Part shown: piece after piece, positions 27,620 to 37,290 of the stretch
Numbering within the stretch: position 1 is the first letter of the stretch
Layout: the number at the start of each line of letters is the position of its first letter
Source: Acidobacteriota bacterium
GTDB lineage: Bacteria > Acidobacteriota > Terriglobia > Bryobacterales > Bryobacteraceae
Assembly: GCA_016870995.1 (NCBI GenBank)
Contig: VFZU01000013.1
Location: forward strand, 1 to 64,000
Length of the DNA stretch: 64,000 bases
Direction: 5' to 3'
Program-made: the position numbers and the translations under genes
Notes under the pieces: generated by a model
Seen by the model: the letters and a program-made list of their open reading frames with translations, nothing else
Databases searched by the model: none
Told to the model about the DNA's origin: nothing

Positions 27620-28684
27620 ATGAAGAGCCCTTTCGTTAGCGAGTTGCAGGCCAACTCCGATATCACCGCGCTGTTTCTCGTCCAGGCCAAGGACGTACGC
27701 CAGAAGAAATCTGGCGAGCCCTATTTGTCTTTAACTCTCGGCGATCGCAGCGGAGACATTGATGCAAAGATGTGGGACAACGTCGAAGAAGTACTCGACG
27801 GGTTCGAGCGCGACGACTTCGTTAAAGTTCGCGGGCGCGTGCAGATCTTCCAGAACAAGCCCCAGTTGACCGTGCATCGCATCCAGAAGGTGGAAGATCG
27901 CGAAGTGGATCTCGGCGACTTCTTCCCGGTTTCGGCTCGGGGACTCGACACCATGTGGGCCGAGCTTGAGACGCTGATCGAGGGCTTGAGCAATCCGCAT
28001 CTCAAAGCTCTGTTGCAAGCTCTGTTTGCCGATGCCGAAACCGCCAGGAAGTTTCGCATCGCTCCGGCCGCCAAGTCGATCCATCATGCCTGGCTGGGTG
28101 GTTTGCTGGAACACGTGCTGAGCCTGGCTCACCTGGCCCGCCTCACGGCAGCGCATTATCCTGAAGTGGATCTCGACTTGTTACTTACCGGTGTCGTGCT
28201 GCACGATATCGGTAAGATCCACGAACTGAGCTACGACCGCAGCTTCTCCTATTCCACCGAAGGACAGTTGCTCGGCCACATCACCATCGCCATCCGCATG
28301 ATCGACGACAAGGCTCGCACCATCGACGGCTTTCCGCCACGCCTGCGCCTTCTGGTCGAGCATATGATTCTGAGCCATCACGGCGAATTGCTCTACGGGA
28401 GCCCGAAGACACCGATGTTTCTTGAGGCGCTACTTCTGCATCATCTCGACAACCTCGATTCGAAGATGGAAGCGATGCGCCAGCACGTCAAGCGGGATCG
28501 CAGCGTCGCCGGGGAATGGACGGCATTCCTGCCAGCCATGGAAAGGTCGATTCTGAAAAAGGATCGCTTTCTTAACCCGGAGCCGGAGCCCCAAGCGCCT
28601 CCTGCGCCCAAACCCACCCCGCAGCCTTCTGCCAAGCCGTCGGCGTCTCCATTCGCGGACAAACTCAAGCAAGCACTGGTTTAG
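27620..28684 (+). CDS. YhaM-like OB-fold/HD-domain 3'-5' exoribonuclease
   Basis: OB-fold KKSGEPYLSLTLGDRSGDIDAKMWDN; HD motif HHAWLGGLLEHVLSLA...TGVVLHDIGKIHELSY. Confidence 0.87.
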   Translation: MKSPFVSELQANSDITALFLVQAKDVRQKKSGEPYLSLTLGDRSGDIDAKMWDNVEEVLDGFERDDFVKVRGRVQIFQNKPQLTVHRIQKVEDREVDLGDFFPVSARGLDTMWAELETLIEGLSNPHLKALLQALFADAETARKFRIAPAAKSIHHAWLGGLLEHVLSLAHLARLTAAHYPEVDLDLLLTGVVLHDIGKIHELSYDRSFSYSTEGQLLGHITIAIRMIDDKARTIDGFPPRLRLLVEHMILSHHGELLYGSPKTPMFLEALLLHHLDNLDSKMEAMRQHVKRDRSVAGEWTAFLPAMERSILKKDRFLNPEPEPQAPPAPKPTPQPSAKPSASPFADKLKQALV

Positions 28685-28768
28685 CCGGGTTGTCCCGGAA
28701 ATCATCAACTTGGCGCTCTTGAAATCATACTTTTCCGTTTGACGCATAGTCCTGAACGGAAAGCAAGA

Positions 28769-28797
28769 TTGTAACAATCAAAAGAAAATCTTATACT
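28769..28797 (+). promoter_or_regulatory. Candidate sigma-70-type promoter for the TonB receptor: TTGTAA-17 bp-TATACT
   Basis: -35 at 28769-28774, -10 at 28792-28797, followed by AAAGGAG and ATG at 28819. Confidence 0.6.
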
Positions 28798-28818
28798 AGT
28801 GCTATTGAAAGGAGTCTT

Positions 28819-31800
28819 ATGAGTTTAAAAAGAAAAGGTTTATTCACCTTTGCTCTTCTCGTTCTGACCTCGCTGATCCCAGTGGCATCAGCACAAACCA
28901 TCACTGGAAGCTTCACCGGCACCATCACCGATCCGTCCGGTTCTGTTCTTCCGAATGCCAAGGTGACCGCAGTCAACACGGGAACTAATATTAGCTACCC
29001 GGCCAAAACCAACGACGCCGGCATTTACAACATTCTCTTTCTTCCGATCGGCGAGTATAAGCTGTCTGCCGAAATCACGGGCTTCAAGAAGGCAAGCCTT
29101 GGGCCGTTCCGCATCGAAGTCAATCAAATCGCTCGTATCGATGTGAAGATGGAAATCGGCGATGTGAGCCAATCTGTCGAGGTGACCGGCGTTGCACCGG
29201 TGCTGCAAACGGAATCCACCCAAACGGGCGCGAGCTTATCCAGCGAAAAGCTGACCTCTCTTCCCCTGAAGAGCCGCAACTTCGTGGCCTTGACGCTGCT
29301 GATTCCTGGTGCTGTCAGCCCCAATCCTGAGGGCATGAACAGCCGCTTCGGTGCGCGTCCCTACGTGAACGGCAACCGTGAGCAGACGAACAACTTCATG
29401 CTCGACGGTGTGGACGTGAACGACTCGATCGACAATCGCGTTGGCTACTCGCCGAACGTCGATGCCCTTGAGGAGGTGAAAGTCATCACCGGCAATGCGG
29501 CCGGCGAATTCGGCAATGCCGGCGGCGCAGCCGTCGTCATGAACCTGAAGAGCGGCACCAATCAGTTCCGTGGCAATGTTTTCGAATTTTTCCGCAACAA
29601 TGTCCTTGATGCCAACGGGTTCTTCCGCAACCGCAGCGCAGCCACGGCTCGCCGCGCCGATCTGCGCCAGAACATCTTTGGTGGCACCTTCGGTGGCCCT
29701 ATCAAGAAGGACAAGCTCTTCTTCTTCGTCGACTACGAAGGCACGAAGACTCGTACTGGCGGTCCGGCCAATGCATCTGTCGCCCCCGCCGCATGGCGCA
29801 ATGGCGACCTGAGCGCCTTCCCCAATACGATCATCGACCCGACGAATGGCCAGCAGTTCCCGAACAAGCAGATTCCGTTGTCCCGGTTTAACCCGGTGGC
29901 TCGCAACCTGTTTGCGAACAACACTCTTTATCCCCTGGCCAACCAGGTTGGTGTCGGCCCCTTGGGCGTCACCAACAATTACGGTTCCAGCAGCCGCAAC
30001 ACCATCAATAACGATCAAGGCGACGTGAAGATTGATTGGCGCCCCAGCGATAAGGATCAAATCTCTGGACGCTACTCGCGCGGATACTACCAGCAGTTCG
30101 GAAGTGCAGCAGCTCTTCCCACCTCGATGACTGGCGGACAGGATGGCCCCACTCAATCCTTCGTTTTGAACTGGAATCGCACCCTCACCCCGTCCATTGT
30201 GAACGAAGCCCGTGTTGCATACTCCCGCATCGGCATCATCGATCGCACTGTGGATTGGTCGGGACAACTTGGTACCGACGGTAACCAGAAGCTCGGCATC
30301 CCTGGCGGACAGGCCATTGCTGGTTTGAGCGCAGTCAATATCGGCGGCGGGCTCACCGGCATCGGTTCGCTCGCAACTCTGTCGAACACTTACGACAACA
30401 AGTTCATTTACTACAACAACCTGACATGGCAGAAGGGCAAGCACCTCCTGAAAATGGGTGGGCAGTTCATGCGGTATCAACAGAACCGCTACTACTCTGG
30501 AAATAACGGCGTGTTGGGCGTCTTCCGCTACAACGGCACCTACTCTGGTCTGGATTTTGCTGACTTCCTGCTGGACGCTCTTGCCTCTAAGGGCCGTGGC
30601 GCCTTGACTGGTGCCTGGGGCCATCGCTCCTGGCGTTCTGCTTTCTTTGTCCAGGACGACTATAAGGTTGCCAGGAACTTCACCCTCAACCTTGGCCTGC
30701 GCTGGGAATACATGCAGCCGATCTATGAAGTTGCTGATCGCCAAGTGAACGTCGATACGTTCGCGGGCAAGCTCGTTAAGCCAGGCGGCGAATTCGGCCG
30801 AGCCCTTTACAAGGGATACCCGTTCCAGTTCATGCCCCGCATCGGCTTCGCCTGGACTCCGGGCATGTTCAGCAACAAGGTTGTGGTTCGCGGTGGTTAC
30901 GCTTACCAGAGCTTCATGGAAGGCACCGGTGCCAACCTTCGTCTGCCTCTGAACCCGCCGTTCTTCGTTGAGTCTGACATCACTTATGACACACGTATTC
31001 CGAGCACGATTCGCAATGGCTTCTCCGATGTCGTTACGACAAACGTGACTCTGGACGGGCCCCGTCCTCCTGGAGTTACCGCTCCTCAGCTCCAAGGCCG
31101 CGCCTGGGATTTGAACCTGCGTCCGCAGACCACTTCCCAGTACAACCTCACGGTCGAATATCAGGTTGATAACTCCACCTCTGTTTCGGCCGGCTACGTT
31201 GCTCAGAAGGGTACACATCTGGTTGCTCCGGTGGAAGCTAATCAGCCATTGCCCGGTACTGGCGCATTCTCAACCTGGGCAAACATCAATGATCGTCGTC
31301 CTCTGCGTAACTCGCTGCCGAACCTCGGCAACATCGCGCGTACGGAATCTTCGGCCACGATGGATTATCACTCGTTGCAAGTCACGGGCCGCCGTCGTCT
31401 GGCTTCGGGCCTCGACTTCGTTGCTGCCTACACCTATGGCAAGACCCTCACCGATAACCTCGGCTACTACGGGTCGGGCTTCACGCAGGGCGAAGGTGCC
31501 TACTGGCAAAACGCTTACGACCGTCGCTCCAATCGCGGCCGTTCGTTCTTCGATATCCGTCACAACTTCACCATCGGTGGTCTCTATCAACTGCCGATGG
31601 GCCGCAACCAGAAGTTCAACTTCGTTGGCAACAAGTTCGCTGAAGCACTGCTCGGTGGCTGGGGGCTGAATTTCAACATGGCTACCCGCACTGGGTTGCC
31701 CGTTACGGTTCGCGCCCAGGACAGCACTAACCAGGCTGTTCGTGGCAACGTCCGCGCTAACTACTATCGGCCATTGACGATCAACGACAGCGCTCGCAAC

Positions 31801-32163
31801 GTTGATAATTACTATGGTCTGCCGACCGATCTCGCCCAGCGCCAGGCATTCTTCTGTCTGACGCCGGGTGCCAACAACGGCACTTGCTCCTATGGCAATC
31901 CAGGCCAAGGCCTCTTCGGGAACGGCGGTATCGGTACTGAACAGGGTCCGGGCTTCTTCAACCTGGACTTCGCCATCGGCAAGCGCTTCAATGTGACCGA
32001 GCGTCAAGTTCTGGAATTCCGCACGGAGTTCTTCAACGCGCTGAATCACGTCTCCTGGGCACCTCCGGGCTTCAATCTCACTAACGTGGGTGCGATCGGC
32101 CAGGTCGGTGGGCAGGTTCAGAATCCTCGCACGATCCAGTTCGGCTTGAAGTATTTCTTCTAA
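28819..32163 (+). CDS. Oar-like TonB-dependent receptor with carboxypeptidase-regulatory-like N-terminus
   Basis: ITGSFTGTITDPSGSVLPNAKVTAVNTGT..., plug NNFMLDGVDVND...; C-terminal beta-barrel ending ...NPRTIQFGLKYFF. Confidence 0.93.
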   Translation: MSLKRKGLFTFALLVLTSLIPVASAQTITGSFTGTITDPSGSVLPNAKVTAVNTGTNISYPAKTNDAGIYNILFLPIGEYKLSAEITGFKKASLGPFRIEVNQIARIDVKMEIGDVSQSVEVTGVAPVLQTESTQTGASLSSEKLTSLPLKSRNFVALTLLIPGAVSPNPEGMNSRFGARPYVNGNREQTNNFMLDGVDVNDSIDNRVGYSPNVDALEEVKVITGNAAGEFGNAGGAAVVMNLKSGTNQFRGNVFEFFRNNVLDANGFFRNRSAATARRADLRQNIFGGTFGGPIKKDKLFFFVDYEGTKTRTGGPANASVAPAAWRNGDLSAFPNTIIDPTNGQQFPNKQIPLSRFNPVARNLFANNTLYPLANQVGVGPLGVTNNYGSSSRNTINNDQGDVKIDWRPSDKDQISGRYSRGYYQQFGSAAALPTSMTGGQDGPTQSFVLNWNRTLTPSIVNEARVAYSRIGIIDRTVDWSGQLGTDGNQKLGIPGGQAIAGLSAVNIGGGLTGIGSLATLSNTYDNKFIYYNNLTWQKGKHLLKMGGQFMRYQQNRYYSGNNGVLGVFRYNGTYSGLDFADFLLDALASKGRGALTGAWGHRSWRSAFFVQDDYKVARNFTLNLGLRWEYMQPIYEVADRQVNVDTFAGKLVKPGGEFGRALYKGYPFQFMPRIGFAWTPGMFSNKVVVRGGYAYQSFMEGTGANLRLPLNPPFFVESDITYDTRIPSTIRNGFSDVVTTNVTLDGPRPPGVTAPQLQGRAWDLNLRPQTTSQYNLTVEYQVDNSTSVSAGYVAQKGTHLVAPVEANQPLPGTGAFSTWANINDRRPLRNSLPNLGNIARTESSATMDYHSLQVTGRRRLASGLDFVAAYTYGKTLTDNLGYYGSGFTQGEGAYWQNAYDRRSNRGRSFFDIRHNFTIGGLYQLPMGRNQKFNFVGNKFAEALLGGWGLNFNMATRTGLPVTVRAQDSTNQAVRGNVRANYYRPLTINDSARNVDNYYGLPTDLAQRQAFFCLTPGANNGTCSYGNPGQGLFGNGGIGTEQGPGFFNLDFAIGKRFNVTERQVLEFRTEFFNALNHVSWAPPGFNLTNVGAIGQVGGQVQNPRTIQFGLKYFF

Positions 32164-32183
32164 ACTGGCTGGTTCTTAAATCG

Positions 32184-32224
32184 AATGCCTCCCGTCCTTT
32201 GGGCGGGAGGCATTTTTCTTTTCA
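32184..32224 (+). terminator. Rho-independent terminator of the TonB receptor gene
   Basis: AATGCCTCCCG-TCCTTTGGG-CGGGAGGCATT followed by TTTCTTTTC. Confidence 0.9.
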
Positions 32225-32237
32225 GGTTGAACTTCGG

Positions 32238-32885
32238 TTAGCTCAGGATTCCCCGCGCCTTCAAGTGTTCTCTCAGTCGCGCCTCTCCCACGAACTGCTC
32301 AGCGTCGATCCCATACGCCCTTGCGCCTTCCACATACCGCTCGATGTCGTCGGTAAAGAAACACTCCCCTGGCTCACATTTCGCGTTTGCAACTGCCGCC
32401 GCATAGATCCGGTCATCCGGCTTCATGGCCTTTTCGGCGTACGATAGCGTGTAAGCATCAAAGTGGTTCAAGATCGGATAGCGCTCCCGCAACCAACCGA
32501 AATGCAACTCGTTCGTGTTGGACAAAAGCACCAACCGGTACTTGCGTTTCAACTCTATAATCAGCTCTTCGCTAGTCGCCGTCTCCGGCAGGAAAATCGA
32601 GTTCCACATCTCTCGGAACTGCGCCAAATCACACTTCAAATCAAGTAGTTCCGAAAATCGGTTCAAAAATGCTTCGGTCTCAATCCCGCCGGATTCATAA
32701 ACCGAATAGAGGCCTGAATCTCTGATTCTCTCCGCTACAATTTCTTCTGGCAATCCCGAGTTTGCCGAGAGTGCCTGATAGCCGCGCTGAATCTCGAAGG
32801 GGACCAGAACGTTTCCCAAATCAAAAAGTAATGAACGAATCACCTTTTCATTATCTCCGCTCACCTTGTCCTCGCGTCCGTTCAT
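32238..32885 (-). CDS. HAD-superfamily hydrolase
   Basis: LLFDLGNVLVPF, LVLLSNTNELHFGWL, EKAMKPDDRIYAAA, FFTDDIERYVEGARAYG. Confidence 0.88.
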   Translation of the reverse strand: MNGREDKVSGDNEKVIRSLLFDLGNVLVPFEIQRGYQALSANSGLPEEIVAERIRDSGLYSVYESGGIETEAFLNRFSELLDLKCDLAQFREMWNSIFLPETATSEELIIELKRKYRLVLLSNTNELHFGWLRERYPILNHFDAYTLSYAEKAMKPDDRIYAAAVANAKCEPGECFFTDDIERYVEGARAYGIDAEQFVGEARLREHLKARGILS

Positions 32886-33048
32886 TTTTTTTGAAATTTT
32901 ATGTCTCTTTTTTTCCGTTTTTGCCGCTTATCCATACGGAGGTTCTTCCTCCAAATAGGTCTGGAGCTGGTGTTGCAAGGGACGAGACAACGCCAACTTC
33001 CAGGCCTGTTCTTTTTCTACGGCTACAGTGAGATGCTAGGAGGATAGA

Positions 33049-33816
33049 ATGACCTCCTTCCTCGATGTGGATCGGCGCGGACGAGTACTTGAAATCACTC
33101 TGAACCGCCAGGACAAACGCAACGCCCTCAATCAAGAGATGTGCGAAGCCCTGGTCGCTCATTGTGAGATCGCCGAGGCTGACGAATCGGTAGGTGCGAT
33201 TTATCTTCGTGCTGTGGGTCAGGTCTTTTGCTCAGGCATGGATCTTGACGAGGCGATGAGCTCGAATGCCGTTGAAGTCACCGCCGTTCATGGCCGTCTT
33301 TTTTCATTAGGCTCCCGCCTCACGAAACCAATCGTCTGCGCCGTGCAGGGGCCTGCCCTTGGGGGTGGTCTTGGCCTGGTCGCCAATGCTCACGTTGCGA
33401 TTGCTTCTCATGGCACCAGCTTCGGGTTGACCGAAATCCGCATCGGGATGTGGCCTTATGCCATTTACCGTTCGATTGAATATGCACTAGGTCCACGCCG
33501 CGCCATGGAGCTCACACTCTCAAGTAAGATCTTCAATACCCCTGAGGCGCTGGCCTGGGGACTGGTGCAGGAAGTAGTGCCACCTTTTGAACTTGAAGAA
33601 CGAGGCGAAGCCATCGCTTACGCTCTTGCCTCTGCCCCGACAGGGACAATCCAGAGAGGGATGCGCTTCGTTCATGAGTCGCGTCATCTGAATGACACTG
33701 ATGCGATGGCGCTGGCGCTGCGCGAACGCGCAGTCAATTTCTCCAGTCTTGATTTTGAAGAAGGCATCAAAGCCTTTCGTGAAAAGCGCCAACCCCGCTG
33801 GCCATTGCACCCTTAA
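33049..33816 (+). CDS. Enoyl-CoA hydratase/isomerase family protein
   Basis: LNRQDKRNALNQEM, GQVFCSGMDLDEAM, VQGPALGGGLGLVANAHVAIASHGTSFGLTEI. Confidence 0.9.
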   Translation: MTSFLDVDRRGRVLEITLNRQDKRNALNQEMCEALVAHCEIAEADESVGAIYLRAVGQVFCSGMDLDEAMSSNAVEVTAVHGRLFSLGSRLTKPIVCAVQGPALGGGLGLVANAHVAIASHGTSFGLTEIRIGMWPYAIYRSIEYALGPRRAMELTLSSKIFNTPEALAWGLVQEVVPPFELEERGEAIAYALASAPTGTIQRGMRFVHESRHLNDTDAMALALRERAVNFSSLDFEEGIKAFREKRQPRWPLHP

Positions 33817-34949
33817 TGCTCGATTACATCAGTCCTGCAACCCTAGTCGAATGGGTTGAAAACACCGCCCCATTTCTGTTTCTCGAGCCGGAGCCCATGC
33901 CTTCGGTTCGCCTGATTGATCGCGACTTTCTGGCGATCCTGCGCTCGGTCCGTCAGGGCTACACTTTGCCCGAGGATCAAACAGCGCACATCGAAGACTA
34001 TTTCGCACTTTGTTTATCGGCGCACCACGCCACCGTGGCCACATTTATCCCGACGGACGTCGATTCCAAAATTCGTGGTTTGCTCTGGCGTGACAACAAA
34101 GATCCACAGTCTCACCGCCGTATGTTTGAGTTCGCATTGAAGGCGATGCACTGGCCCCTCAATGGGGTTTCCCGGCGCTATACCGAAGTCGCTGGCCTCG
34201 GCCCGGTGTCGGGTCACAATGGCGAACAACTCAGCGTGCTGATGGGGGCGTTGCAGGCTTTTCTCAAAAACGATGACAAGGAGTACGTCGAGCGTGCGCG
34301 AACCGCTATCGACGAAGAGCTGCGCCGCGAGACGATCGAGTTCGTTACCGCGATCGAAACCAAGGGCCTTGAGATCGACGCCCTTCGAATTACATCCTCG
34401 ATCACTCATAACGTTGGTGATGTCGATCAGGGACTGTCCTATTGGTCCAAGCATGAGATGTACGATTCGGTTCGCAAAGATTACGGCCGGCTGGCTCATG
34501 AGAATACACGCCCGTTCGGTGGCGTATTCGCGCAGGCCGCCCGCGTTTACAAGAAAGTGATGTCGGCTGAGGGACATCGCCACTATCCGCTGCGTTCGAT
34601 CCGTGGATTGCGCCAGTCTCCGGATCTATTGCTTCCTCTCGGGCCTTTCTTTGATGACTGGGGCAAACTGATCGCAAAGCACCCTGGGGTTGACGATGAA
34701 ACCCGCGGCGAAACCCTCGCTGCGCTTGTCACCGGTTGTCGCAAAATCCCAGGACAGAAGGGCTACTATCGGGCGATCCGCGGAATGCTCGATGCCCTCG
34801 GGCAATCGAAGCTCGACGCGTTGCTGAAGTACCAGGGCAATGCCGCCCGAAAGGACTTTGAAGATCCCGAGTTGCGAAAGCTCGTCGCTGTCTCTCTCGA
34901 GAGCTTTGAATCTAGTATGAAGAAGGCACTCAAGGCCGCTCTCGTTTAG
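33816..34949 (+). CDS. Protein of unknown function, translationally coupled to the enoyl-CoA hydratase
   Basis: 377 aa with no motif I recognise; ATG overlaps the upstream stop (TAATG). Confidence 0.75.
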   Translation: MLDYISPATLVEWVENTAPFLFLEPEPMPSVRLIDRDFLAILRSVRQGYTLPEDQTAHIEDYFALCLSAHHATVATFIPTDVDSKIRGLLWRDNKDPQSHRRMFEFALKAMHWPLNGVSRRYTEVAGLGPVSGHNGEQLSVLMGALQAFLKNDDKEYVERARTAIDEELRRETIEFVTAIETKGLEIDALRITSSITHNVGDVDQGLSYWSKHEMYDSVRKDYGRLAHENTRPFGGVFAQAARVYKKVMSAEGHRHYPLRSIRGLRQSPDLLLPLGPFFDDWGKLIAKHPGVDDETRGETLAALVTGCRKIPGQKGYYRAIRGMLDALGQSKLDALLKYQGNAARKDFEDPELRKLVAVSLESFESSMKKALKAALV

Positions 34950-36106
34950 CTATACGCTGCAATTCCGGTGACGGCTTCGCCGATCACGAGTGCATGGATG
35001 TGATCGGTACCCTCGTAGGTTTTCACACTTTCGAGATTCGCCATGTGACGCATGACGGGATACTCTTCCATGATGCCGTTCGCGCCAAGTAAATCGCGGC
35101 TCACGCGTGCGCAATCGAGCGCCATCGCCACGTTGTTCCGCTTCAGCATCGAGACCTGCTCGGGCTTCAGGCGCTGTTGGTCTTTTAGTCGCCCACAATG
35201 CAGCGCCATGAGTTGCGCCTTGGCGATCTCCGTGATCATGTCAGCCAGTTTTTCTTGTACCAATTGATGCGACGCGATCGGTTTGTGATCAAACTGCTTC
35301 CGCGTAATCGTGTATTGCCGGGCTGCCTCATAGCAATCCTCTGCTGCTCCGATGACGCCCCAGCCGATGCCATAGCGGGCTTGCGTCAAACACTGCAGGG
35401 CACTCTTTAATCCCTTTGCGGCGGGCAGCACGTGTGAGTCAGGCACCCGGCAATCCGTAAACATCAGGCTTGAGGTCACCGAGGCGCGCATCGATAACTT
35501 GCCATGGAGGTCGCTTGTCGAAAAGCCTTTCATCCCACGCTCGACGAGAAAGCCTTGCACAGCCTCTGCGGTTCTCGCCCATACTACGCTCACGTCGGCA
35601 ATGCCGCCGTTTGTAATCCACGTCTTCTTCCCGTTCAGCACCCATCCATCGCCGTCCCTTTCGGCCCGTGTCAGCATGCCTGAAGGATTCGACCCGAACT
35701 CTGGCTCTGTTAATCCGAACGAACCCACCAGTTTGCCAGCCGCCAGTTCAGGCAACCACTTCTGTTTTTGTTCTTCAGTGCCGAAGCGATGAATCGGAAA
35801 CATCACCAGAGCTCCTTGCACACTGGCGAAACTGCGCACGCCAGAATCGCATCGCTCCAATTCCTTTAAGATCAACCCGTAGTCGATATTCGACATTCCG
35901 GGGCATCCATACCCGTCGAGGTTCGCTCCGAGAAAGCCCATTTCGCCGAGTTGTGGAATCACCTGACGCGGGAATGTACCTGCCGTGTAAGCTTCACGGA
36001 TCAAAGGCTGAATCTGTTCTGTTACGAATCGGCGCGCACTGCTCCGCACCAGCTTCTCTTCTTCGCTCAACTGCGAGTCGATGTCCAGATAGTCGATCGT
36101 TTGCAC
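34946..36106 (-). CDS. Acyl-CoA dehydrogenase (glutaryl-CoA dehydrogenase-like)
   Basis: GSFGLTEPEFGSNPSGM, GKKTWITNGGIADV, YTITRKQFDHKPIASHQLVQEKLADM, GANGIMEEYPVMRHMANLESVKTYEGTDHIHALVIG. Confidence 0.9.
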   Translation of the reverse strand: MQTIDYLDIDSQLSEEEKLVRSSARRFVTEQIQPLIREAYTAGTFPRQVIPQLGEMGFLGANLDGYGCPGMSNIDYGLILKELERCDSGVRSFASVQGALVMFPIHRFGTEEQKQKWLPELAAGKLVGSFGLTEPEFGSNPSGMLTRAERDGDGWVLNGKKTWITNGGIADVSVVWARTAEAVQGFLVERGMKGFSTSDLHGKLSMRASVTSSLMFTDCRVPDSHVLPAAKGLKSALQCLTQARYGIGWGVIGAAEDCYEAARQYTITRKQFDHKPIASHQLVQEKLADMITEIAKAQLMALHCGRLKDQQRLKPEQVSMLKRNNVAMALDCARVSRDLLGANGIMEEYPVMRHMANLESVKTYEGTDHIHALVIGEAVTGIAAYS

Positions 36107-36110
36107 AACC

Positions 36111-37223
36111 CTATTCTATGGTGGACAAATACTCTTCGAGCCGCCCGAGTGCATCGTTGAAACTCAATCGTCCAAAGCCGATCCGAACGTGCGCGTCTCC
36201 GGCTTCGTAGACTGTTGAGGGCAATAACATCACGCCAGCTTCGGCGGCAGCTCGTTCGCAAAAATTGCTCGCACTGCCTCGCAACCATCGCGGAAAACAG
36301 ACTGGTCCAGCATCCGGCCAACGCATCGCAAGGTGCTTTTCATGCCTGCCCGCAAACTCTGTCAGTCGCGTCCGGTTGTTGCGAAGGATCTTTCGGCAAC
36401 GTTCACGCAAGGTCTCCGCGTTCTTTATCGCAATCAATGCAAGGCGCTCGCTCGGGGCACTGGAGCAAATGGTTGTGTAGTCCTTATATGCTTTTGCCGC
36501 ATTGATTACCTCGCCATCACGGCAAACCATCCATCCACAGCGCAATCCAGCTAATCCGTAGGCCTTTGATAAGCCTGCGATCGATATCGCCCTTTCCGTC
36601 AGGTTCACGGCGGGGGCCAACTCGTCGCCAGCTTCCTCGAGGCCTCGGTACATCTCGTCGGAGATCAACCAGGCCCCGCAATCCTCAACCATCCTCACTA
36701 TCTCCGCCCACTCGGCTGCCGTTGATCGTGCGCCCGTCGGATTGTGCGGGAAGTTCAGTACCACTGCCTTCGCTCCGCCTTTGAGCAAACTCTCGAGTTC
36801 CCTTGTCTCGAACTTCCATCCGTTCGCCGTCTCACGCGGCATCCAACGCAACATCTCACAGCCCGCTCCCGCCGCAATTTCATAGAGAGACTGGTAGCCC
36901 GGATAGGTCGTCACCACACGGTCGCCTGGCTTGAGCAGCGTGCGCATGATGAGGTAGATCACTTCTTCCGGTGCCGCCGTCATGACCTGATGCTCATCGA
37001 CACCCGCATACTCTTTTGCGATGAATTCCCTCAACTCAGGCAAGCCCGCCGATTCCGTGTAGCCCAGCCTCAGCGATTGCCAGGCTTTCAGATCTTCTGC
37101 AGTTGCCAGTTGCAGCAGTTCATCGAGCCGCATCGCCTCGCAATCGGAACTGCCTAGCAGGAACGGAGTCTGAAATTCATAACGCGCAAAATATCTCTCG
37201 AGCCAAAAAGGTCGCAAGCTCAT
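36111..37223 (-). CDS. PLP-dependent class I/II aminotransferase
   Basis: VVLNFPHNPTGA, WLISDEMYRGLE, SIAGLSKAYGLAGLRCGWMV; start at MSLRPFW. Confidence 0.88.
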   Translation of the reverse strand: MSLRPFWLERYFARYEFQTPFLLGSSDCEAMRLDELLQLATAEDLKAWQSLRLGYTESAGLPELREFIAKEYAGVDEHQVMTAAPEEVIYLIMRTLLKPGDRVVTTYPGYQSLYEIAAGAGCEMLRWMPRETANGWKFETRELESLLKGGAKAVVLNFPHNPTGARSTAAEWAEIVRMVEDCGAWLISDEMYRGLEEAGDELAPAVNLTERAISIAGLSKAYGLAGLRCGWMVCRDGEVINAAKAYKDYTTICSSAPSERLALIAIKNAETLRERCRKILRNNRTRLTEFAGRHEKHLAMRWPDAGPVCFPRWLRGSASNFCERAAAEAGVMLLPSTVYEAGDAHVRIGFGRLSFNDALGRLEEYLSTIE

Positions 37224-37290
37224 TGAATCAGGATGACGCAAAAAGATTGCGAACATTTGCTCTCATTGCCCACTACCTCTCTGCACGGTC

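Noticed and set aside
29236-31218. 660-aa minus-strand ORF
   Set aside because: Antisense to the TonB receptor, whose domain content is convincing; no recognisable motifs in the antisense product.
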